A stretch of 64,000 nt of DNA from JADLHS01 sp049840435. GTDB taxonomy: Bacteria > Verrucomicrobiota > Verrucomicrobiia > Limisphaerales > JADLHS01. The notes beneath the pieces are model-generated. The model saw only the letters and a list, made by a program, of their open reading frames with translations. It did no database searches and was not told where the DNA came from. Numbering within the stretch: position 1 is the first letter of the stretch; every line of letters begins with the position of its first letter. Shown here piece after piece: positions 7,121 through 16,957 of this stretch. Made by a program: the position numbers and the translations under genes. Location: assembly GCA_049840435.1 (NCBI GenBank), contig JASGKY010000013.1, forward strand, positions 124,001 to 188,000, given 5' to 3'.

Positions 7121-9194
7121 ATGAAAAACTTCTGGCGCGCGGTCTTGTTTTGTGTTTTTGCCTCGATTACTCGGGCCGATGAGGGCATGTGGCTGTTCAA
7201 CCAACCGCCCCGCGCGATTCTGCAGGAGCGGTATCAATTTGATGCGACCGATGCCTGGTTGGAACACCTCCAGAAGGCTGCGGTGCGGTTCAACTCCGGT
7301 GGCTCGGGTAGCTTTGTCAGCGAGGACGGTTTGTTGATTTCCAATCATCACGTGGGCGCTGACGCGTTGCAAAAGATCAGCACGAAGGAGAAGAATTATC
7401 TGCGTGATGGCTTTCGTGCGCGCACCTTGACCGAGGAGATCAAATGTCTCGATCTCGAACTCAACGTGTTGCAGTCCATCAAGGACGTGACCGCACGCAT
7501 CAATGCTGCCGTGCCAAAGGACGCCGATGCGGCCGCCGCGTTTTTAGCCCGCCGGAAGATCATCGCCGCAGTCGAAAAGGAATCTCAGGATCGCACTGGC
7601 TTGCGGTCGGATGTGGTGACCTTGTGGCAGGGCGGGGCGTACCATCTCTATACCTTCAAACGTTACACCGATGTCCGGCTGGTTTTTGCCCCGGAACAAC
7701 AGATCGCGTTCTTTGGCGGCGACCCCGACAACTTCGAGTTTCCGCGGCACGACCTCGACATTTGTTTCTTCCGCGCCTACGAAAATGGAAAGCCGGCGAA
7801 AGTCAGTCAGCACCTTCGGTTTTCCGCGAAGGGGGCCGCCGACGGAGAACTGGTTTTCGTGACCGGTCATCCGGGGCGCACCAGCCGGTTGCTGACCGTA
7901 GCTGAGCTGGAGTATTTGCGCGATTTCGGCTTGCCCACCCGCCTGGCCAATCTGAAACGCGTCGAGGTGTTGCTGGCCAACTGGAGCGCTCGCAGTGTCG
8001 AGAATGCGCGTCGCGCCCGGGACGACTACTTTGGCGTACAAGAACTCGCGGAAGGCGCTCGATGGCCGACTCGCGGGATTATTATCGCCTGAGCTGTTCG
8101 CGGCCAAAGTCACGGCTGAAACGGCATTTCAGGCCCGGCTTGCGGATCAATCCGAGTTCGCTGAGGCGCGGGCTGCCTACGATAGGATTGCGGAGGCGAC
8201 GCGGATCATGGGAGCGCAGGCGACCCGCCACGGTCTGTTCGAAGGCGCGCAAGCCTTCAACTGCGACAGTTTCGGTCTCGCGCGGACTCTGTTGCGCGCC
8301 GGTGACGAGCGACCCAAGCCGAATGGGGAGCGATTGCGCGAGTTTTCAGATTCCGGCAAGCAGTCGTTGGAGTTGGCGTTGTTCTCCGAGAAGCCCATTT
8401 ACCCGGATCTGGAAATCCTGTTGCTCGCGGATGCGCTTACGCATTTGGCCGGGAAGCTCGGCGCTGCTGATCCATTGGTGAAAAACATTCTCGCCGGCAA
8501 ATCGCCGCGCGAACGCGCGGCGGAACTGATCCAGTTAACCAAGGTGCGTGACGTGGCGTTTCGCAAACAACTCTATGCTGGTGGTGCGACGGCGGTGACG
8601 GCGGCGAACGATCCGATGATCGAGCTGGCGCGATTGGTGGATGCGGAAGCGCGCGCCTTGCGCAAGGTGGCGGATGATCAAGGCGAAGTGAAGCAGCAGG
8701 CGCACGCAGCGATTTCCCGGGCGCGCAATGTGGTGCTGGGCACGACGGGTTATCCGGATGCCACGTTTACGCTGCGGCTGGCATTTGGCACGGTGAAAGG
8801 ATACGCCGAGGAAGGTCGCGAGGTGGCCTCCGTCACCACATTGGCGTCGCTCTATCAACGCGCCGACGAAATGCAGCGGTTGCCGCCGTTTGATCTCCCG
8901 TCAGTTTGGGATAAGCGCAAGTCCCGGCTCAACCTGAAGACGCTCTATAATTTTGTCAGCACGTGTGACATCATTGGCGGCAACTCCGGCAGCCCGGTGG
9001 TCAATCGGGCGGGCGAATTCGTTGGCATCATTTTCGACGGCAATTTGCAGAGTCTGCCGTGGGATTACGCCTTTAGCGACAAGCAAGGTCGGGCGACGTC
9101 TGTTCATTCTGCTGCGATTCTGGAAACCCTGAGCGAGGTCTATAGCGCTAAAGAACTCGTGCGTGAACTAGTGGCCGGGCATAGAAATAAATGA
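7121..9194 (+). pseudogene. Secreted S46 dipeptidyl-peptidase (DPP7-like), frameshifted
   Basis: The signal peptide (MKNFWRAVLFCVFASITRA), the His block LLISNHHVG and the Asp block HDLDICFFRAY are in one frame (7121-8092). The Ser block GGNSGSPVVN is in another frame, which runs to 9194. Together they make one S46 serine exopeptidase. The frames meet cleanly as GVQ/NSRKAL around 8036-8042, where one extra base sits just after a GTAC. The residue 18 after the catalytic Ser is Gly (FDGN), as in DPP7/DAP-BII enzymes, whereas DPP11 has Arg; a preference for hydrophobic P1 residues is inferred. As given, the gene cannot make full-length enzyme. A sequencing error is equally possible. Confidence 0.88.
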
Positions 9195-9202
9195 CCGATG
9201 GG

Positions 9203-9292
9203 CCGATTGCCGCCGCTAGGTCCGGCTGGGCGAAACCCCGTGCTTCGCAGGTGCGGGGTGGATTGAATCAGGAATTCCATTGAGGCAATCGG
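9203..9292 (+). promoter_or_regulatory. Potential structured leader before the ThrE-type exporter genes
   Basis: CCGATTGCC (9203-9211) and GGCAATCGG (9284-9292) pair perfectly over 9 bp. They enclose a second hairpin, ACCCCG (9235-9240) with CGGGGT (9254-9259). The closing arm ends 37 bp before the exporter start. No T-run follows and no known riboswitch class was recognised. Confidence 0.35.
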
Positions 9293-9329
9293 TATTGTTG
9301 TTAGGGTTTTACCGTTGTCGGTTTAAAGC

Positions 9330-10124
9330 ATGAATCCACCAATCCTTATCGAGAACCTCGATACGTCCTCGTTGGAGCCGTTGGCCATGCTCGCATTGGA
9401 CGCGGGACGCATGTTGATGGAAGCCGGCGCCAGCGCCAAAAGCACGGAACGGCTCGTTACCCAGTTCGCCACCGGCTTAGGGGCGGAGCGCGTGGAGTTG
9501 CGAATCGGTTACGCGTCGCTGGCAATTACCATCGGCAAAGGCGCGAATGGTATCACGCGGATGCGAAAAATCAGCGCGCTGGGCGTGAATCAAAGGCTGG
9601 ATCAAGCGTTGCGTGGTTTGGCCGAGCGTGTGGCGAATCGGGAACTCACTCTGACGCAGACCCGAGTCGAACTCAATCGCTTGGCGACCGACCAACCGCG
9701 ACATCCGGCATGGGTGATGGCGTTGGCGGTTGGGGTGGCGTGTGCAGCCTTTGGCAGATTGCTCGCGGCGGACTGGCTGGCGATCGGACCGATATTTGGT
9801 GCGGCGACCCTCGGCCAATTTCTGCGCCGGGAATTGCTACATCGGCGCGTGAATCCGTTCTTCTGCGCGACCTTGGTCGCGTTTTTTGGCGCGACGCTTG
9901 GTGGTTGGGGCGCGCAATGGGCAGGGAGCGGAACGGTCATGACCGCGATGCTCGCATCCATCCTGCTGCTCGTGCCAGGCGTGCCGGCGGTCAACGCACA
10001 AACCGACATTCTCGAGGGTCACCCCACGCTGGGCAGCGCGCGGGCGGTGACGGTGGTCATGACGCTGGTTTTCATGGCGGCTGGACTTTGGTTCGCGCAG
10101 TTGTTGGTGCATCCCGTTCCCTGA
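9330..10124 (+). CDS. ThrE-family exporter, large subunit (YjjP-like, DUF1212)
   Basis: A 264-residue protein with a soluble N-terminal half (LALDAGRMLMEAGASAKSTERL, then the RIGYASLAITI region) and five hydrophobic segments from about residue 128. This is the layout of the YjjP half of split threonine/serine exporters. The EAG motif with its acidic residue is conserved in the family. The next gene, 1 nt away, encodes the YjjB-like half. Family members export succinate (YjjPB) or Thr/Ser (ThrE), and the substrate here is not determinable. The candidate structured RNA at 9203-9292 lies in its leader. Confidence 0.85.
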   Translation: MNPPILIENLDTSSLEPLAMLALDAGRMLMEAGASAKSTERLVTQFATGLGAERVELRIGYASLAITIGKGANGITRMRKISALGVNQRLDQALRGLAERVANRELTLTQTRVELNRLATDQPRHPAWVMALAVGVACAAFGRLLAADWLAIGPIFGAATLGQFLRRELLHRRVNPFFCATLVAFFGATLGGWGAQWAGSGTVMTAMLASILLLVPGVPAVNAQTDILEGHPTLGSARAVTVVMTLVFMAAGLWFAQLLVHPVP

Positions 10125-10125
10125 C

Positions 10126-10593
10126 ATGAACACTTCCTTGATTTTGCACCAAACGATCTGTGGCGCGCTGGCGGCTGCGGGGTTTGGGGTGTTGTTCAAT
10201 GTGGGTTTTCGGCAGTTGCCTTGGTATGCGACCTGTGGCGCTGTGGCGCTGGGCGTGCGTACAATCTTTCTGCAACTGGATTGGACCCTGGAAGGCGCGA
10301 CATTCGCAGCTGCGCTTACGGCAGGCGTAGCAGCACAAGGGTTGCGCTTGCTTCGCCCGGATACTGCGCATCATGCGCTCGATGTGGTGGGTTGCATTCC
10401 GCTCGTGCCGGGAAGCTTTGCCGCCAAGACGATCATCGGCCTGTATGCATTGACGTCCGAACACACGCCCAGCAACCCGGAAGCGTTCATGGTCACAGTG
10501 CAATATCTCCTACGGGTGATCTTCACGCTCGGGGCAATCGGCACCGGGCTGGCTATGCCTGCACTGTTGCGTCGAATGCGGATGGGACGGTAA
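10126..10593 (+). CDS. ThrE-family exporter, small subunit (YjjB-like, DUF3815)
   Basis: A 155-residue integral membrane protein with about five hydrophobic helices. It contains the motif VVGCIPLVPGSFAAKTIIGL, which matches the conserved PxxPGS-type motif of ThrE C-terminal domains. It starts 1 nt after the stop of the YjjP-like gene, so the two subunits are very probably made together as a split ThrE transporter. The last residues (RRMRMGR) are basic and probably cytoplasmic. Confidence 0.85.
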   Translation: MNTSLILHQTICGALAAAGFGVLFNVGFRQLPWYATCGAVALGVRTIFLQLDWTLEGATFAAALTAGVAAQGLRLLRPDTAHHALDVVGCIPLVPGSFAAKTIIGLYALTSEHTPSNPEAFMVTVQYLLRVIFTLGAIGTGLAMPALLRRMRMGR

Positions 10594-10769
10594 ATCATCG
10601 ACTGTTGCGGAGCGGCTTCATCGTCAAATCTTTCATAAAACTGAGGTCGAGGTCGACAGGACGAAGGGGGGGGCGTCGCCGTATCTATTTTAATCGCATC
10701 CTGGCGGGATGAACGTTGCAAAAAATAGTCGAACAAGGGGCGGCTCGGGTTTATCTAATGGGCAGCGTT

Positions 10770-11111
10770 ATGAAAACGATTGCCAAAATCATTACGATTG
10801 CACTGCTGCTGGTTGCCTCGACCTTCATATCAGCTTTTGCTGGTGAGAAGGGTGAGCCGGTTAAGGACAGCGCCAAGTCTGCGGCGGAGAAAACTAAAGC
10901 AGCCGCCAAGGACGTTGCGGCGGAATCCAAGGAGTTGGCTAAAAAGACCGCCGATAAATCCAAGGAACTTGCCGGGGCTGTCGCCGAAGAAGCGAAGGCG
11001 CTTGGCAAAAAAACGGCGGAGGTTTCCAAAGACGTAGCCAAGAAGACCAAAGACGTGGCGGTCGAAACGCATGACAAGGTCAAGGCCGCCTTCAAAGACG
11101 CGACACGTTGA
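10770..11111 (+). CDS. Secreted LEA-like lysine/alanine-rich helical protein
   Basis: A 113-residue protein: a signal peptide (MKTIAKIITIALLLVASTFISAFA), then about 90 residues of Ala, Lys, Glu, Asp, Val and Thr in short amphipathic repeats such as KSAAEKTKAAAKDVAAESKE and KKTAEVSKDVAKKTKDV. The roughly 11-residue periodicity and lack of aromatics resemble group 3 late-embryogenesis-abundant proteins, which fold on drying and protect membranes and proteins. The ATG at 10770 was chosen because the signal peptide follows directly. Export implies periplasmic action. The role is inferred from composition only. Confidence 0.7.
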   Translation: MKTIAKIITIALLLVASTFISAFAGEKGEPVKDSAKSAAEKTKAAAKDVAAESKELAKKTADKSKELAGAVAEEAKALGKKTAEVSKDVAKKTKDVAVETHDKVKAAFKDATR

Positions 11112-11159
11112 TCGCTCTTTTGCCTGACTCGTCGCGGGCGGTTCGCTACAGTCCGGCGC

Positions 11160-11819
11160 ATGAACGTAAAGGTTACTTACTATCTCGAAGTCATCTCCTC
11201 ATGGTGTTACTGGGCTGAACCGGCGTGGGCGGAACTCAAGCAGCGTTACGCTGGTAAAGTGGAGTTCGGTTGGAAGATCGCGCAGATGCCAGCCGAGGCC
11301 TATCCCACTTCAAAAGAACAAGCCGAGTGGTTTTATCGGCGCAGCGGCACGATTGTGAAATCACCGTTCATGCTCAACGCCGGTTGGTTCGAGGCCGGCC
11401 GAAAGATTTATGACGTGCCGAATCTCGTCGCGGAGGCAGCGAAGGATTTTAAGGTGACGGATGATCGCGTGCGTTTAGCCCTAGCTCATGCCGGGGAAAG
11501 GGAAGGGAAGAAAGTTGGACGCTGGGAGGTGGCAATCGAGGTCGCAGCCAAGGCGGCGAAGTTGAACAAAGCCAAACTCCTGGCTCGCGCCAAATCAGCA
11601 GCGGTGGCTGCGCGCGTCAAAAAATCCAGCGACGAATTTCACGCTCTGCAAGTGTCGCAACGTCCGACGTTCCTAATCGAGAGTGCGATTGGAGATCGTG
11701 CGGTGTTCTCTGGTATCGTGCGGGTTGAGCCTTTGGCGGCAGCGATTGATGCGTTGCTTGCTGATCAGGCGGCTTACGATTCCCACAAAGCGCACTTCGG
11801 CGGCCCGCCATCGATTTGA
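11160..11819 (+). CDS. DsbA-family thioredoxin-fold protein (HCCA-isomerase/FrnE-like)
   Basis: A 219-residue protein without a signal peptide. It begins with a beta strand (VKVTYYLEVISSWCYWAEPAW) in which the usual CxxC is reduced to a single Cys (SWCYWAEP). A helical insertion follows, and the thioredoxin fold closes with SQRPTFLIES (cis-Pro region). This domain order fits cytoplasmic DsbA-like proteins and 2-hydroxychromene-2-carboxylate isomerase relatives, which act on glutathione conjugates or polyketides. With one active-site Cys it is unlikely to be a dithiol oxidase. The exact reaction is unknown. Confidence 0.75.
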   Translation: MNVKVTYYLEVISSWCYWAEPAWAELKQRYAGKVEFGWKIAQMPAEAYPTSKEQAEWFYRRSGTIVKSPFMLNAGWFEAGRKIYDVPNLVAEAAKDFKVTDDRVRLALAHAGEREGKKVGRWEVAIEVAAKAAKLNKAKLLARAKSAAVAARVKKSSDEFHALQVSQRPTFLIESAIGDRAVFSGIVRVEPLAAAIDALLADQAAYDSHKAHFGGPPSI

Positions 11820-11823
11820 CAGA

Positions 11824-11847
11824 CGGGAAAGGCAAAAACCTTTCCCG
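11824..11847. terminator. Hairpin between convergent genes
   Basis: CGGGAAAGG (11824-11832) pairs perfectly with CCTTTCCCG (11839-11847) around a CAAAAA loop. It lies between the DsbA-like gene (+) and the Arc-like gene (-). There is no T-run on either side, so activity as a terminator is uncertain. Confidence 0.45.
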
Positions 11848-11852
11848 CCCAG

Positions 11853-12020
11853 TTATTCGTCTTCGCTCTGGCTGCGCTTCCGTTTTTCCACGGCCTGACG
11901 AAGCAGATACTCAATTTGGCCGTTCACGCTGCGGAGTTCATCCGCCGCCCATTTTTCCAGTTCCTTCCACAGATCCGGCGGGATGCGCAACAAAAAGGAT
12001 TTACGGTCTTCGCTGCCCAT
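11853..12020 (-). CDS. Small Arc-like ribbon-helix-helix protein
   Basis: A 55-residue protein: MGSEDRKSFLLRIPPDLWKE, then LEKWAADELRSVNGQIEYLLRQAVEKRKR. The KSFLLRIPPDLW strand followed by two helices with SVNGQIEYLLRQA is the Arc/MetJ ribbon-helix-helix fold, which binds palindromic operators as a dimer. Its ATG follows the SPFH gene's TAA with no gap (TAAATG), so the two are coupled. The ORF is too short for common length cut-offs. It is a natural candidate to bind the 28-bp palindrome upstream of the operon, but that is inference. Confidence 0.8.
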   Translation of the reverse strand: MGSEDRKSFLLRIPPDLWKELEKWAADELRSVNGQIEYLLRQAVEKRKRSQSEDE

Positions 12021-13039
12021 TTACGCGTAGAGTGTGCCGGTGTTGACGACAGGGGTGACTTCGTTCTCGCCACAGAGAACAACAAGGAGATTGCTGACCA
12101 TCGCCGCCTTGCGTTCCTCGTCGAGCTTGACCACGGCCTTCTCCGATAATTCCCGCAAGGCCATTTCCACCATGCTGACTGCACCGTGAACGATCTTCTG
12201 TCGCGCGGCAATGACTGCTTCGGCTTGTTGCCGGCGAAGCATGGCTTGGGCGATTTCGGGGGCGTAAGCCAGATGTGTCAGGCGCGCTTCTTCGATGATG
12301 ACCCCGGCTTTGCTTAGACGTTCTTGCAACTCCTTGCCCAACGCTGCCGCGACTTCATCGGCGCTTTCGCGCAAGGTTGGTTCATGTTCATCACCGCGAT
12401 CGTAAGCGAACAGGCTGGCGATGTGCCGGATGGCGGATTCGCTCTGGATGTGAACATAGCTTTCAAAATCATCCACATCAAAGGCGGCTTTGGCGGTGTC
12501 TTCCACCCGCCAGACGATGACGGCGGCGATTTCAATTGGATTACCACGCTTGTCGTTGACCTTGAGTTTCTCACTGTTGAAGTTGCGCGCGCGCAGGGAA
12601 ATCTTCGCGGGCAGCGAGCGATGCAACAGATTTTCAATGTGCGCTTGAGTACCGGCCGCTTTCAATTTTTCGGAGGAAACTGCCCCGGGCGAAATCGGCA
12701 CCTTGCCTCGGCTGCGGGAGTAAAAAGGGTTCGCCCACCAGAAACCGCTCGCGCGGACTGTGCCCTTGTAGTGCCGAACAGAATCAGCACCCGCGCCTCG
12801 TTGGGTTGCAATGTGAAATGCCCCGTTAGAAAGATGATCGCCACGACCTCCAATAGCGCTGCGGGAATCAACCCGAGTAAACTGGCGGATGCATTGGTCT
12901 TAGCCGCATGAACGATGGTGAAAATGAACCAGGCCATTGCACCGAAAAAGAGGATCAGATTGATCATTAACATCAGCCAACCGTTGATGGCGTCGGCCGT
13001 TCGCTCCGAACTGGAGGTCTTCATGGATTCAGTTTTCAT
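12021..13039 (-). pseudogene. SPFH/band-7 domain membrane protein, frameshifted
   Basis: The N-terminal frame gives two hydrophobic segments (LMLMINLILFFGAMAWFIF and LLGLIPAALLEVVAIIFL) and the start of the SPFH domain (HFTLQPNEARVLILFG). The downstream frame carries the rest: KISLRARNFNSEKLKVND, PIEIAAVIVWRVEDTAKAAFDVDDF and a coiled-coil tail ending VNTGTLYA. Joining needs one extra base near 12772, after which the text reads YKGTVRASGFWWANPF, as expected for this family. So one base is missing. SPFH proteins form membrane scaffolds. The Arc-like gene follows immediately. A sequencing error or genuine decay are both possible. Confidence 0.85.
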
Positions 13040-13063
13040 AGTGTGATCGTATGGTTGTGTTAT

Positions 13064-13091
13064 GATATTTAAGTGATATCACTTAAATATC
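13064..13091. promoter_or_regulatory. Perfect 28-bp palindrome upstream of the SPFH/Arc-like operon
   Basis: Each 14-nt half (GATATTTAAGTGAT and its reverse complement) is exact, with the axis between 13077 and 13078. It lies 24 bp upstream of the SPFH start codon, where an operator overlapping a promoter would be expected. No T-tract follows, so it is not a terminator. The DNA-binding partner is unknown. Confidence 0.65.
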
Positions 13092-13213
13092 GCGTGTCAA
13101 CTGGTTCTTGAAATGCATGAACGATTGAAGGTGAGGAGATTCCTCTAATAAATAAGCTGAATAGAATCAACTCAGCGGGTAGGGATAGTGCTGTTTTGGG
13201 GGTAAACAAACGT

Positions 13214-13241
13214 GCCGGTCTCTTAAATGAAAGAGACCGGC
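13214..13241 (-). terminator. katG terminator
   Basis: GCCGGTCTCTT (13214-13224) pairs perfectly over 11 bp with AAGAGACCGGC (13231-13241). On the minus strand the hairpin is followed by the T-rich ACGTTTGTTTAC, downstream of the katG stop. Confidence 0.75.
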
Positions 13242-13270
13242 AGATGATGGTTTGAGAACGAAGTCAGCGC

Positions 13271-15484
<2,214 letters not shown>

Positions 15485-15576
15485 AATTTTTCCTTTGCTC
15501 AGTTGAATTGAACCCCGGTTTGACGACTGCGTGATTCATCGGGCCACAGTGAACCACTCGCAGAGCTATTGTTGAA

Positions 15577-15613
15577 ATACTTTTTTCCTGTGGTTACGAT
15601 AGGTATTACCTAT
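15577..15613. promoter_or_regulatory. OxyR operator between katG and oxyR
   Basis: Four tetramers occur at exact 7-nt spacing: ATAC (15577-15580), CTGT (15588-15591), ATAG (15599-15602) and CTAT (15610-15613). They match the consensus ATAG-n7-CTAT-n7-ATAG-n7-CTAT at 14 of 16 positions. The right half, ATAGGTATTACCTAT, is a perfect palindrome. It overlaps the oxyR start codon at 15612, suggesting autorepression. Confidence 0.85.
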
Positions 15614-16511
15614 GGAGATGCACCAGCTAAGATACGTTGTGGCGGTGGCGCGGACGGGGAACTTCTCCCGCGCTGCCGAGCAATGCCACGTCGCTCAGCC
15701 GTCGCTCAGCCAGCAGATCCAGAAACTGGAGGACGAATTGGGCGAGCGCTTGTTCGATCGGATGAAGCGCGAAGCCAAGCTGACCAAGCACGGTGAAGCG
15801 TTCTTGCGTCGTGCGGTAAAAATTCTTGAAGAGGTGGACGCGGCCAAGCGCGAAGCCTCCGATGCCCACAGCTTGCTGCGGGGCACGCTGACCGTGGGTG
15901 TGCTGCCGACCATCGCGCCGTATCTGTTGCCGGATGTGTTGGTGGCATTTTCAGAGAAATTTCCCGGCGTGGAAATCGTGGTGCAGGAGGACACCACGGA
16001 GCGACTGCTCAAACTGGCGCACAGCTACGAGATTGATTTTGCACTCGCGAGCCGGCCCATCGAAGACGAACGAGTGGAGGTGCGGGATTTGTTTACCGAG
16101 GAGTTGCGCTTGGCCTTGCCGCCGGGGCATCCGTTGACGCGCAAGCGGGCGGTGAGTCTGGCTGATCTGCAAACAGAACGGCTCATCGTGATGAAGGAAG
16201 GCCATTGCCTCGGTGACCAGGTGCTGGGCTTTTGCGAGCGGCGCGACTTGAAACCGAACATCAGCTTCCGCAGTGCGCAGTTGGAGACGATTCAGGCACT
16301 CGTGTGTTCCGGTGTCGGCATTTCACTCATCCCCGCGATGGCGGCGCGGAGCGAGCGGGAGGATTTGCCGGAGTATCGTTCGTTAGTTGCACCGCAGCCG
16401 GAGCGGAAGATTGTGGCGATCTGGCCGAAGCAGCGAGCCTTGAGCCGCGCCGGGACGGAGTTTTTGAAACTCATTTCCACCGGGCGCAGCGGGCGGAAGC
16501 GTGCCGCGTGA
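15612..16511 (+). CDS. oxyR: OxyR peroxide-sensing LysR-type regulator
   Basis: A 299-residue LysR-type regulator with an N-terminal winged HTH (RTGNFSRAAEQCHVAQPSLS) and an effector domain. The sensor peptide KEGHCLGDQVLGFCERR places cysteines at residues 199 and 208, the same numbering and spacing as the disulfide-forming pair of E. coli OxyR. Peroxide oxidation should therefore switch it on. Two in-frame ATGs (15612 and 15618) are possible. The first lies inside the OxyR operator, so self-repression is likely. Divergent katG is the obvious target. The tmRNA gene follows 44 bp after the stop. Confidence 0.95.
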   Translation: MEMHQLRYVVAVARTGNFSRAAEQCHVAQPSLSQQIQKLEDELGERLFDRMKREAKLTKHGEAFLRRAVKILEEVDAAKREASDAHSLLRGTLTVGVLPTIAPYLLPDVLVAFSEKFPGVEIVVQEDTTERLLKLAHSYEIDFALASRPIEDERVEVRDLFTEELRLALPPGHPLTRKRAVSLADLQTERLIVMKEGHCLGDQVLGFCERRDLKPNISFRSAQLETIQALVCSGVGISLIPAMAARSEREDLPEYRSLVAPQPERKIVAIWPKQRALSRAGTEFLKLISTGRSGRKRAA

Positions 16512-16555
16512 CTTGACCGCACGGTAAAATTCCCCGATGCTAGGCTCGTCGTTTT

Positions 16556-16907
16556 GGGCGCGTACTGGTTTCGACCAAGTGAACACGTCAGAGGCGGCAT
16601 GCCGAGGACGATGCGTTGGCCTCGTAAATCATCGCATCAAAACATAACTGCTAACGAAGAATTAGCTCTCGCGGCCTAAGTGCCCCGACGTTCGCCTGCT
16701 GACACCTGCTAGGTGGGACGAACGCAACAGCAGGCATGGCCGAAGGCGGAGATCGCGCGCCCAAGCCGAGAAAATTCCATGCGAACTAAGCAGTGGGACT
16801 CGAGTCCGAGCGCCATCCCATAGCCGACAAAAGACCTCGGACTAAGCATGTAGTCGCGGCTGGTGGGTTGATTTGGGACGGGGGTTCAACTCCCCCCGCG
16901 TCCACCA
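16556..16907 (+). ncRNA. ssrA: tmRNA (ssrA)
   Basis: The 5' end GGGCGCG pairs with CGCGTCC near the 3' end (16897-16903), followed by discriminator A and an encoded CCA at 16905-16907. CTGGTTTCGAC near the 5' end and the T-arm GGGGGTTCAACTCCCCC are diagnostic. The mRNA-like part resumes at GCT 16650 and ends at TAA 16677-16679, encoding ANEELALAA, so tagged proteins end in the usual LAA degron. It is the one-piece form. A T-run follows the CCA. Confidence 0.97.
16650..16679 (+). other. tmRNA proteolysis-tag reading frame (ANEELALAA)
   Basis: Resume codon GCT through TAA. The alanine charged on tmRNA precedes it, giving AANEELALAA on rescued proteins. Confidence 0.9.
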
Positions 16908-16957
16908 TTTTTAAATCGCTCCTTGTAGTTGTCGATTAGCGCGGTCGCGCGAGTTGG

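Noticed and set aside
8033..8048. Programmed ribosomal frameshifting in the S46 gene
   Set aside because: No slippery heptamer or downstream pseudoknot is evident, and five other unrelated genes show the same kind of single-base break, so an artefact or mutation is more likely.
9203..9292. tRNA gene
   Set aside because: No cloverleaf, no TTC loop and no CCA-type acceptor end; only two hairpins are supported.
12324..12911. Open frame of 195 codons opposite the SPFH gene
   Set aside because: The minus strand encodes a clear SPFH domain over the same bases; the plus-strand translation has no protein-like motif.
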